12,767 nt of DNA from the NCBI GenBank assembly GCA_910577215.1, contig CAJTMQ010000046.1:1-12767 (forward strand), in the 5' to 3' direction. The first letter of the stretch is position 1. Each line of letters opens with the position of its first letter. The position numbers and the translations under genes were made by a program. Source of the DNA: an uncultured Eubacterium sp. (GTDB lineage: Bacteria; Bacillota; Clostridia; Oscillospirales; Acutalibacteraceae). Below the pieces are notes generated by a model. The model was not told where the DNA came from, did not search any database, and saw only the letters and a program-made list of their open reading frames with translations. Positions 6,583-12,767 of the stretch are shown piece by piece.

Positions 6583-8361
6583 ATGCTTGAAATAAAAAAC
6601 AATGAATTCTACATGGATTCAAAGCCTTTTAAAATTTATTCAGGAGCAATACATTACTTTCGTGTGCTTCCTGAGTATTGGGAAGACAGATTGCTCAAGC
6701 TGAAGCTTGCAGGTTTTAATACAGTTGAAACTTACGTTTGCTGGAATTTGCATGAGCCGCAGCCGGGAGAGTTTTGCTTTGACGGTATGCTTGATATTGT
6801 TAAATTTATCGAAACTGCAAAAAAGGTTGGTTTATACTGCATTGTTCGACCGGGTCCGTATATTTGTGCTGAATGGGATTTTGGCGGATTGCCTGCATGG
6901 CTGCTTAAAGACAAGAATATGCAGATTCGCTGTAATTACCCTGACTATATGGTCTGTGTTAAGAGATTTTACAGGGAATTGCTTCCAAGGCTTATTCCTT
7001 TGCTGGAAACAAACGGCGGAAACATTATTGCAATGCAGGTTGAAAATGAATACGGCTCATACGGAAATGAAAAGAAGCATCTTGCCTTTATTGAAAACCT
7101 TATGAGAGAATGCGGAGTAGATGTTTTATATTTCACTTCAGACGGCAACTGGAAAAATATGCTTTCCGGAGGATCGCTTCCGCATATTTATAAAGTTCTG
7201 AATTTTGGTTCAAAGGCAAAAAGTGCTTTCAACTGCCTAAAAGATTTTGAGAATAACGGTCCGAATATGTGCGGTGAATTCTGGTGTGGCTGGTTCGATC
7301 ATTGGAGAGATGTTCACCATACAAGAAATGCCGATTCGGTTGCAAAGGAAATTAAGGATTTTCTTGATATCGGTGCAAGCTTTAACTTTTATATGTTCCA
7401 CGGCGGAACTAATTTTGGATTTACTGCGGGCGCCAACTTTAATAAAGGTGCAGGCTATGAGCCTACGGTAACAAGCTATGATTATTGTGCACTTATTAAT
7501 GAATGGGGTGATTACACACCTGCATATCATTCAGTCAGAAAGCTGCTTTGTGAACATCAGGGAATTGAAATGACTGCTTTGCCGCCTTCACCTAAGCTTC
7601 AGTCAATCGGTGAAATCAAGTTAACTGAGGCAGCATCTCTTTTTGCAAATCTTGATAATATTGCGGACAAGTACAGATGCTCCGTTCCTGAAAGTATGGA
7701 ATATTTCGGTCAGAATTACGGTCTCATTTATTATGAAACAGTGCTCAGCGGAAAATATGATATTTCACCGATAAGTATTAAGAATGTTCATGATTTCGGT
7801 TATGTTTATTTTGATTCAAAGCTGAAAAAGAGGATAGACCGAACGGAATACACTGCAAAAAGAAAAGGGCTTAAAGCTCTCTTTGGGGCGAAAAGTGAAG
7901 GTAAATTCCTTATGTCATCACTTAATGGTGAGAGAAAAATCGGCGTTCTTGTTGATGCAATGGGTCGCGTTAATTACGGCGAAAAAATGATGGACAGAAA
8001 AGGCATTACCGATATATACATAGGCAATCAGAGGCAGATGGGATATGATGTTTATACAATGCCGCTTGATAATCTGGATAAGCTTAATTTTAATTCTGAA
8101 GTTAAGGAAGTTCCTGTTTTCTTAAAAGGCAGGTTCAAGACAGCCTCAAAGGACGATTGCTTTGTTCACCTTAATGGCTTCAAAAAGGGATATGTTTGGG
8201 TTAACGGCTTTAATCTTGGAAGATATTGGAGCGTAGGCCCGCAGAAATCATTATATCTTCCGGGTGCTTTGTTAAAGGAAGATAATGAAATTATCGTATT
8301 GGAAATGGAGGGTTATTCAGTACCTTCGGTTTCTATATCAGATAAACATAATTTAGGATAA
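6583..8361 (+). CDS. Glycoside hydrolase family 35 beta-galactosidase (cytoplasmic)
   Basis: Retaining exo-beta-galactosidase that releases galactose from the non-reducing end of beta-galactosides. The 592-aa protein starts directly with the GH35 barrel and has no signal peptide, so it should act in the cytosol on imported oligosaccharides. Barrel signatures are YSGAIHYFRVLPEYWEDRL (about 19-37), WNLHEPQPGEF (about 54-64) and RPGPYICAEWDFGGLPAWLL (about 89-108). The acid/base Glu is E156 in MQVENEYGSYG and the nucleophile is E232 in CGEFWCGW. The C-terminal beta-sandwich ends with the family motif GYVWVNGFNLGRYW and GPQKSLYLPGALLK. AGGAG at 6571-6575 supports ATG 6583. No transporter or regulator is adjacent. 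It lies between rplS and ylqF, genes usually near neighbours, with no terminator before ylqF. Exact linkage preference (for example beta-1,3) cannot be read from the sequence. Confidence 0.95.
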   Translation: MLEIKNNEFYMDSKPFKIYSGAIHYFRVLPEYWEDRLLKLKLAGFNTVETYVCWNLHEPQPGEFCFDGMLDIVKFIETAKKVGLYCIVRPGPYICAEWDFGGLPAWLLKDKNMQIRCNYPDYMVCVKRFYRELLPRLIPLLETNGGNIIAMQVENEYGSYGNEKKHLAFIENLMRECGVDVLYFTSDGNWKNMLSGGSLPHIYKVLNFGSKAKSAFNCLKDFENNGPNMCGEFWCGWFDHWRDVHHTRNADSVAKEIKDFLDIGASFNFYMFHGGTNFGFTAGANFNKGAGYEPTVTSYDYCALINEWGDYTPAYHSVRKLLCEHQGIEMTALPPSPKLQSIGEIKLTEAASLFANLDNIADKYRCSVPESMEYFGQNYGLIYYETVLSGKYDISPISIKNVHDFGYVYFDSKLKKRIDRTEYTAKRKGLKALFGAKSEGKFLMSSLNGERKIGVLVDAMGRVNYGEKMMDRKGITDIYIGNQRQMGYDVYTMPLDNLDKLNFNSEVKEVPVFLKGRFKTASKDDCFVHLNGFKKGYVWVNGFNLGRYWSVGPQKSLYLPGALLKEDNEIIVLEMEGYSVPSVSISDKHNLG

Positions 8362-8385
8362 TTTAAAGCAAAGGTAGTGGATAAG

Positions 8386-9252
8386 ATGCCTGACTTTCAA
8401 AAACAGTATGTTCAATGGTTTCCGGGGCATATGGCTAAAACAAGACGTTTAATAAAAGAAAGTCTGAATTTGGTTGACGGCGTTGTTGAAATCGTTGATG
8501 CAAGAATTCCGTATTCAAGCTCAAATCCTGAGCTTGATGATTTAATTAAAAGAAAGCCGAGAATCGTGCTTCTGAATAAAAGTGATGTTGCTGATGCCAA
8601 GGCAACAAAAATGTGGATTGAGCATTATAAGAAAAAAGGCTTTTATGCACTTGCAGTTGACTGCAGAAGCGGAAAAGGTTTAAATCAGTTTATTCCCGAA
8701 TGTAAGAAAGCACTCGGTCGTGTCATTGAAAAAAACGAAGCTAAGGGTATGGCAGGAAAGTCACTGCGCCTTATGGTTGTAGGTATTCCGAACACAGGAA
8801 AATCGTCTTTTATTAACCGTATGGCAGGAAAAAACAAAGCTATTGTTGCAGACAGGGCGGGAGTTACAAGAAGCAATCAATGGTTTAATGTCGGCAACGG
8901 TATTGAGCTTCTGGATACTCCGGGTGTCCTGTGGCCGAAGTTTGATGACCCGGAGGTTGGTGATAAGCTGGCCTTTATTGGCTCTGTTAAGGACGAGGTT
9001 ACAGATTTGGAGAGCCTTTCCTGCAGACTTCTCGATGTTTTAAATAAAACACATCCCGAAATGATTGAAGAACGATATAAAATAACAGGGTTCTCAGATT
9101 TACAGGGATGGGAAATACTTGAAATGATTGGTAAAAAGCGCGGCTTTTTGATTAAGGGCGGCGAAATAAATTATGAGCGCACGGCTGCTATAGTGTGTGA
9201 TGAGTTCAGGGGAGGAAAGCTCGGTCGAATAAGCCTTGAGCTGCCGCAATAA
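8386..9252 (+). CDS. ylqF: Ribosome biogenesis GTPase YlqF/RbgA
   Basis: Circularly permuted GTPase needed for late 50S subunit assembly (known from B. subtilis RbgA). The N-terminal signature QWFPGHMAKTRR is present at about 10-21. The GTPase motifs occur in permuted order: G4 NKSD (about 64-67) precedes the G1 P-loop GIPNTGKSS (about 133-141), the AGVTRSNQW segment (G2 region) and G3 DTPG (about 177-180) in LLDTPGVLWPKF. The C-terminal domain has KRGFLIKGGEINYERTA. Product 288 aa, normal for the family. ATG 8386 is chosen over in-frame GTG 8377 because AAAGG (8370-8374) is only 2 nt from the GTG; spacing to the ATG is 11 nt, slightly long. It lies 24 nt after GH35 and is probably cotranscribed with it and with rnhB and yraN downstream. 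Confidence 0.95.
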   Translation: MPDFQKQYVQWFPGHMAKTRRLIKESLNLVDGVVEIVDARIPYSSSNPELDDLIKRKPRIVLLNKSDVADAKATKMWIEHYKKKGFYALAVDCRSGKGLNQFIPECKKALGRVIEKNEAKGMAGKSLRLMVVGIPNTGKSSFINRMAGKNKAIVADRAGVTRSNQWFNVGNGIELLDTPGVLWPKFDDPEVGDKLAFIGSVKDEVTDLESLSCRLLDVLNKTHPEMIEERYKITGFSDLQGWEILEMIGKKRGFLIKGGEINYERTAAIVCDEFRGGKLGRISLELPQ

Positions 9253-9255
9253 ATT

Positions 9256-9861
9256 ATGGATTGGTTATTATATGAAAATGAAGCAAAAAGCAAAGGCTAT
9301 AATGTAATCTGCGGAGTAGATGAAGCAGGAAGGGGACCTCTTGCCGGTCCTGTATTCGCTGCCGCAGTGATTCTTCCCGAAGGTCATATTATAGAAGGTG
9401 TGAATGACTCAAAAAAGCTCTCTGAAAAAAAGCGTGATTTGCTTTTTGATAAAATCATAGATGAATGTGTTTGTTATTCAATAGGAACAGCAAGTGAAAG
9501 GGAAATTGATGAAATCAATATACTGCAGGCAACATTTCTTGCCATGAAAAGAGCTGTTGATGGTCTTGAAATCAAGCCTGATTTAGCACTTGTTGACGGA
9601 AATCAGATTCCTCCGGTTAATGCAGACGTTTTAACAATTGTAAAGGGTGACGGAAAATCGGCTTCCATTGCTGCCGCTTCTATAATTGCCAAGGTTTCAA
9701 GAGACAGATATATGATTGAGCTTGCAAAGCAGTATCCGCAGTATGAATTTGAAAGGCATAAAGGTTATGGAACGAAGCTGCATTATGAAAAAATTGCCGA
9801 GCACGGAATTTGTGAAGCTCACAGAAAAACATTTCTGAAAAAGTTGCTTGGTGAATTATGA
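9256..9861 (+). CDS. rnhB: Ribonuclease HII
   Basis: Endonuclease that nicks RNA in RNA-DNA hybrids and removes single misincorporated ribonucleotides from DNA. Its 201 aa carry the full type 2 RNase H active site: D22 and E23 in GVDEAGRGPLAGP, D114 in LVDGNQIP and D132 in VKGDGKSASIAAASIIAKVSRD. The GRG motif (25-27) and Y171 in HKGYGTKLHY, which recognise the RNA-DNA junction, are also present. ATG 9256 lies 3 nt after the ylqF stop and in the same frame. It has no nearby Shine-Dalgarno: the closest strong purine run, AGGGGAGG at 9209-9215 and flanks, is about 40 nt away. Translation therefore probably depends on coupling to ylqF. It overlaps yraN by 4 bp. Confidence 0.96.
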   Translation: MDWLLYENEAKSKGYNVICGVDEAGRGPLAGPVFAAAVILPEGHIIEGVNDSKKLSEKKRDLLFDKIIDECVCYSIGTASEREIDEINILQATFLAMKRAVDGLEIKPDLALVDGNQIPPVNADVLTIVKGDGKSASIAAASIIAKVSRDRYMIELAKQYPQYEFERHKGYGTKLHYEKIAEHGICEAHRKTFLKKLLGEL

Positions 9862-10211
9862 ACAGTTCAGGAAGGTTAGCTGAAATCAAAGCAAGTGAAT
9901 ATCTGCAAAAAAAGCATTACAGGCTTATTGATGCAAATTATTCTTCACGTTTTGGTGAAATAGATTTGATTATGCAAAAAGGAAAATACCTTTGTTTTAT
10001 AGAGGTTAAAATGAGAAATAATAACTCCATAGCAACGCCTGCTGAATTTGTTGATGAAATAAAACAGCAAAAAATCATTAAAACCGCTGAGCTTTATTTA
10101 CAGCAAAACCCAACAAAATTGCAGCCAAGATTTGATGTTACAGAGGTATTTACCGAAAATAACAAAATAAAATCAATAAAACACCTTGAAAATGCCTTTC
10201 AGTTATATTAA
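9858..10211 (+). CDS. yraN: UPF0102/YraN family endonuclease-like protein
   Basis: Small 117-aa protein of the UPF0102 (YraN) family, with a PD-(D/E)XK nuclease-like fold resembling Holliday junction resolvases; its cellular role is not firmly established. Visible family motifs are GRLAEIKASEYL (5-16), RFGEIDLIM (31-39, D36) and FIEVKMR (47-53, E49 and K51), giving the D...ExK catalytic pattern. RFDVTEVF followed by HLENAFQLY is the usual C-terminal end. The ATGA overlap with the rnhB stop (9858-9861) signals translational coupling; a weak GGTG lies 5-6 nt upstream. The gene order ylqF-rnhB-yraN is common in Bacillota. Its 3' end carries a candidate promoter for thrC. Confidence 0.93.
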   Translation: MNSSGRLAEIKASEYLQKKHYRLIDANYSSRFGEIDLIMQKGKYLCFIEVKMRNNNSIATPAEFVDEIKQQKIIKTAELYLQQNPTKLQPRFDVTEVFTENNKIKSIKHLENAFQLY

Positions 10212-10214
10212 AAT
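10186..10214 (+). promoter_or_regulatory. Candidate promoter of thrC within the end of yraN
   Basis: TTGAAA (10186-10191; 5 of 6 consensus), a 17-nt spacer and TAAAAT (10209-10214; 5 of 6) lie just upstream of thrC. A second -10-like TAGAAT occurs at 10221-10226. In AT-rich DNA such matches can be chance, so support is moderate. The leader would be only about 25 nt, leaving no room for a T-box or threonine attenuator. Confidence 0.45.
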
Positions 10215-10244
10215 GTGTTATAGAATTTTTATAGGAGACAAATT

Positions 10245-11741
10245 ATGTTTTATACTTCAACTCGTGATAAATCAATTAAAGTAACTGCTTCTCAGGCAAT
10301 TGCTCAGGGTATAAGCGAAGAGGGCGGCCTTTTCGTGCCTTGTGAAATGCCTCAGTTTTCAATGGATAAAATTAATTCTATGGTAAAAATGTCTTATATA
10401 GACAGAGCTAAGACTGTATTAAAGGAATTTCTTACAGATTTTACGGAAGATGAGCTCAGCTATTGTGTTGAGGGTGCCTACAGTGCAGATAAGTTTTCAT
10501 CTGCTGCAATCGCCCCGACAGTTCATATTGACGGCAACAAAAATATTCTTGAATTATGGCATGGTCCTACCTGTGCATTCAAAGATATGGCGCTTCAGCT
10601 TCTTCCTTACTTAATGACTGTTTCAGCCAAGAAAACTGCTGAAGGAAAAACTATAGTTATTCTTGTTGCTACATCAGGAGATACCGGCAAGGCCGCTCTT
10701 GAGGGCTTTAAGGATGTTGATAAAACCAAAATTCTTGTTTTCTATCCTGTTGACGGTGTTTCACCGATGCAGAAATTGCAGATGACAACACAGGAGGGTG
10801 AAAACGTTTCTGTTTGTGCAATTAACGGCAATTTTGACGATGCTCAGAGTGCAGTAAAGTCCATTTTCACAAATTCAGAAATCAAGAATGAGCTTGCTAA
10901 GAAAAATATGATGTTTTCTTCCGCAAATTCAATCAACTGGGGAAGATTGGTTCCGCAGATTGTATACTATTTTTCAACCTACTGCGATATGATTTCCATG
11001 AACAAAATCAATGCAGGTGATGAAATCAATGTTGTTGTTCCGACAGGTAATTTCGGCAACATTCTTGCAGGCTTTTATGCAAAGCAGATGGGGCTTCCGA
11101 TTAAAATGCTTATTTGTGCATCAAATTCAAATAATGTATTAACTGATTTCTTAAAAACAGGAACATATGATAAAAACAGAGCTTTCTATACAACCACATC
11201 TCCAAGTATGGATATTCTTATTTCTTCAAATCTTGAAAGACTTCTTTATCATATGAGCGGAAATAATGACAGCCTTGTTGCCGATTTGATGAAGCAGCTT
11301 TCCGAAAACGGCAAATATACCGTTTCAGACGAGCTTATCGGTAAAATTCAGAATACATTTGATGCAGGCTTTACATCTGAAACAGATGTTGATGAAACAA
11401 TTAAAAATCATTTTGACAAATACAATTATTTATGTGACACGCATACCGCAGTTGCTGTTAAGGTATACGATGAATATGCAGCACGCACAGGTGATGATAT
11501 TCCTACAGTCATTGACTCAACCGCTTCACCGTATAAATTCTCAAAGAGCGTACTTTCAGCCATTTCGGGCGGGAATACACCGCAACTTGATGAATTCAGT
11601 ATGGTTGATGAGCTTAACAGAGTTACTAAGGCTGAAGTTCCTGCACCGCTTGCATCATTAAAGGAGAAAACTGTCAGATTCAACAATGTTTGCGATAAAG
11701 AAAATATGAGCGAAATGGTTTTCAAACTTTTAAATCTGTAA
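10245..11741 (+). CDS. thrC: Threonine synthase
   Basis: PLP enzyme that converts O-phosphohomoserine and water to L-threonine and phosphate, the last step of threonine synthesis in the cytosol. The N-terminus YTSTRDKS with EEGGLFVP is typical of the longer E. coli/yeast-type enzymes, and the 498-aa length fits this class. The PLP lysine is K113 in LWHGPTCAFKDMALQLLP. The phosphate-binding and substrate loops appear as VATSGDTGKAAL (about 141-152) and VVPTGNFGNILAGF (about 264-277). SSANSINWGRLVPQIVYYF is also characteristic. AGGAG (10233-10237) sits 7 nt before ATG 10245. No hom, thrB or other threonine genes are adjacent, so it is probably a single gene with its own promoter, ended by a strong hairpin. 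It is convergent with the DUF1540 gene. Confidence 0.97.
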   Translation: MFYTSTRDKSIKVTASQAIAQGISEEGGLFVPCEMPQFSMDKINSMVKMSYIDRAKTVLKEFLTDFTEDELSYCVEGAYSADKFSSAAIAPTVHIDGNKNILELWHGPTCAFKDMALQLLPYLMTVSAKKTAEGKTIVILVATSGDTGKAALEGFKDVDKTKILVFYPVDGVSPMQKLQMTTQEGENVSVCAINGNFDDAQSAVKSIFTNSEIKNELAKKNMMFSSANSINWGRLVPQIVYYFSTYCDMISMNKINAGDEINVVVPTGNFGNILAGFYAKQMGLPIKMLICASNSNNVLTDFLKTGTYDKNRAFYTTTSPSMDILISSNLERLLYHMSGNNDSLVADLMKQLSENGKYTVSDELIGKIQNTFDAGFTSETDVDETIKNHFDKYNYLCDTHTAVAVKVYDEYAARTGDDIPTVIDSTASPYKFSKSVLSAISGGNTPQLDEFSMVDELNRVTKAEVPAPLASLKEKTVRFNNVCDKENMSEMVFKLLNL

Positions 11742-11748
11742 AAAAATT

Positions 11749-11774
11749 AACGGCTCATACTGAGCCGTTTTTTT
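11749..11774. terminator. Bidirectional terminator between thrC and the DUF1540 gene
   Basis: A perfect 9-bp stem (AACGGCTCA 11749-11757 with TGAGCCGTT 11761-11769) around a 3-nt loop is followed by a 7-T run at 11768-11774 for the plus strand. An A-run at 11740-11746 gives a U-tail to minus-strand transcripts. It therefore serves both convergent genes. Confidence 0.9.
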
Positions 11775-11784
11775 GTTCATTTAA

Positions 11785-11952
11785 TTATCTGCATCCGCAG
11801 CTTTCACAGCATTCAAAAGTTTCACATTTTGTTTCTGAAGTTTTTGTTGCGCTGCTGTTACCAACTGTAATATGACCTGCTGTACAACAGTCTGACTTAT
11901 CGTGGTAAACACAGTTTTTAACTTCACAGGATATTCCTCTGATTTCGTCCAT
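11785..11952 (-). CDS. DUF1540 small cysteine-rich protein
   Basis: A 55-aa protein matching the DUF1540 pattern, in which conserved cysteines lie within a motif of the type SCEVKNCVYHDKSDCCTAGHI...ETKCETF. Nine cysteines (9, 14, 22, 23, 43, 48, 49, 52, 54) suggest metal binding, but the function is unknown. The last residues CCESCGCR add a dense Cys tail after the usual CETF end. An in-frame ATG far upstream (12045) would give 86 aa, but that region overlaps the divergent phosphoesterase. The ATG ending at 11952 has GGGAG (11963-11967 on the minus strand) about 10 nt upstream and begins exactly at the family N-terminus (MDEIRGISC), so it is chosen. It is divergent from the phosphoesterase (63 nt between starts) and convergent with thrC. 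Confidence 0.87.
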   Translation of the reverse strand: MDEIRGISCEVKNCVYHDKSDCCTAGHITVGNSSATKTSETKCETFECCESCGCR

Positions 11953-12015
11953 TATTAATTCACTCCCTTCAGCTTTATTGTTTGCTGAAATATACTTTTT
12001 ATTCAAGGAGAATTT

Positions 12016-12699
12016 ATGGCACTTTTCGCTATAGCAGACACTCATTTATCTTTTGGCACAAATAAGCCGATGGATACTTTTGAGGGCTGGCAGAATTATA
12101 CAGAAAAATTGAAAAAAAACTGGAACAAGCTGGTTACCGAAAATGATACAGTAGTCATTGCAGGTGATATAAGCTGGGCAATGAATTTTGATGAACTGAA
12201 AGCTGATTTTGCTTTTATAAATAATTTAAACGGCAATAAAATTATTTTTAAAGGCAATCATGATTATTGGTGGAATACAATGTCAAAAATGAACAAATTT
12301 ATTGAAGAAAATCATTTTAATTCAATAAGAATTCTGCATAATAATTCAGTAAACTATAATAACGTTTCTGTTTGCGGTTCACGCGGCTGGATGTTTGAAA
12401 GCGAAGAGGATCACGATGAAAAGATACTGAACAGGGAAGTGCACAGATTAAAAGCAAGCCTTGATTCTGCGCAATATGATGAAAAAATTGTTTTTCTTCA
12501 TTATCCTCCGCTTACAACAGCCAGTGAATGCAGCGAGATTTTAAACCTGTTAAATGAATACGGAATAAAAAAATGCTATTACGGGCATCTTCATGGTGAT
12601 GCAGCGAAATATGCAATAGACGGCTGCAGAAATGATATTGATTTTAAGCTTATTTCATGCGACAGATTAAATTTCACTCCGTATTTAATTTTAAAGTAA
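12016..12699 (+). CDS. Calcineurin-like metallophosphoesterase (COG1768-type)
   Basis: Predicted cytoplasmic dinuclear-metal phosphohydrolase of unknown substrate. All metal-binding motifs of the superfamily are present in order: D8-x-H10 (IADTHL), GDISW (D51), GNHDYWW (N81, H82, D83), FLHYPP (H162) and GHLHG (H191, H193). The opening ADTHLSFG, the KPMDTFEGW segment and GDISWAM are typical of the COG1768 group common in clostridia. Its 227 aa are the normal length and there is no signal peptide or membrane segment. AAGGAG (12005-12010) lies 5 nt before ATG 12016. A TATACT at 11991-11996 could be its -10, but no matching -35 is visible. No terminator hairpin is seen after the stop; a new promoter follows. 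Confidence 0.92.
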   Translation: MALFAIADTHLSFGTNKPMDTFEGWQNYTEKLKKNWNKLVTENDTVVIAGDISWAMNFDELKADFAFINNLNGNKIIFKGNHDYWWNTMSKMNKFIEENHFNSIRILHNNSVNYNNVSVCGSRGWMFESEEDHDEKILNREVHRLKASLDSAQYDEKIVFLHYPPLTTASECSEILNLLNEYGIKKCYYGHLHGDAAKYAIDGCRNDIDFKLISCDRLNFTPYLILK

Positions 12700-12719
12700 T
12701 ACAATTAATATATTTTTTC

Positions 12720-12748
12720 TTGAAAACGTGCATTATATATGATATAAT
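12720..12748 (+). promoter_or_regulatory. Near-consensus promoter for a gene beyond the window
   Basis: TTGAAA (12720-12725; 5 of 6), a 17-nt spacer and a perfect TATAAT (12743-12748), with TG-A at 12740-12742 as an extended -10, make the best sigma-A promoter in the window. The start of transcription should be near 12755, and the transcribed gene lies beyond 12767. Confidence 0.82.
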
Positions 12749-12767
12749 GCCTATTCAGTGATAATTA

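Noticed and set aside
7237..7530. Minus-strand open frame inside the GH35 gene (97 codons)
   Set aside because: It lies wholly within a well-supported gene, has no recognisable family features and no clear ribosome binding site; it looks like a chance frame.
8377..8385. GTG 8377 as the ylqF start
   Set aside because: The AAAGG purine run lies only 2 nt from this codon. The ATG at 8386 has workable spacing and is close to the conserved QWFPGHMAK start.
11426..11725. Minus-strand open frame within thrC (99 codons)
   Set aside because: It is fully antisense to conserved thrC sequence and shows no motifs; explained as a shadow of the coding strand.
11968..11996. Promoter for the phosphoesterase at TATACT
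   Set aside because: The -10-like hexamer lacks a recognisable -35 or TG extension at the right distance, so it was not listed as a feature.
11953..12045. In-frame N-terminal extension of the DUF1540 protein, giving 86 aa
   Set aside because: It would overlap the start of the divergent phosphoesterase. The family N-terminus begins at the internal Met, which has its own GGGAG site.
1..12767. CRISPR arrays, transposases, integrases, att sites, tRNA or rRNA genes
   Set aside because: No regularly spaced repeats beyond the single 17-nt duplication, no mobile-element proteins, and no tRNA/rRNA-like segments were found on reading the sequence.

Overview
This AT-rich window looks like a chromosomal housekeeping segment of a low-GC anaerobic member of Bacillota, class Clostridia, most likely a Ruminococcaceae/Oscillospiraceae relative. 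The assignment rests on strong AGGAGG-type ribosome binding sites, U-tailed terminators, the paired radical SAM (TIGR03960-like) and DUF2344 (TIGR03936-like) genes, a DUF1540 protein, a COG1768-type phosphoesterase and an L19 mRNA leader typical of Bacillota. I see no phage, plasmid, insertion sequence, CRISPR array, tRNA or rRNA. No gene-free stretch exceeds 300 bases. The longest, 5955-6114, holds the rplS promoter and leader.

Layout, left to right: (1) A class A penicillin-binding protein (30-2429) followed by a hairpin terminator. (2) A tightly packed set: ruvX, a compact M50 (SpoIVFB/site-2-type) membrane protease, a B12-binding-like radical SAM protein and its DUF2344 partner (2491-5954). 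The last three genes overlap one another. (3) rplS (L19) with its own extended -10 promoter, a structured leader that can base-pair with its ribosome binding site, and a strong terminator. (4) A GH35 beta-galactosidase with its own probable promoter, running without a visible terminator into ylqF(rbgA), rnhB and yraN. (5) thrC, with a candidate promoter inside the end of yraN. (6) A bidirectional terminator between thrC and a convergent small cysteine-rich DUF1540 gene. (7) A divergent metallophosphoesterase, followed at the window edge by a near-consensus promoter for a gene outside the window.

Working together: the PBP builds peptidoglycan. RplS and RbgA serve 50S subunit assembly. RuvX, RnhB and YraN are nucleic-acid enzymes or enzyme-like proteins usually found in such clusters. 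ThrC makes threonine. GH35 is the only clearly niche-related (carbohydrate) gene and appears to interrupt the common rplS-ylqF-rnhB-yraN order.

The least understood part is the M50 protease/radical SAM/DUF2344 block. The radical SAM protein carries a second C-terminal Cys cluster with the same C-x3-C-x2-C spacing as its radical SAM motif. The protease lacks the CBS domain and SpoIVFA neighbour of the classical sporulation enzyme. I do not see a clear, wholly new defence or mobile system; most of the window is ordinary core genome.
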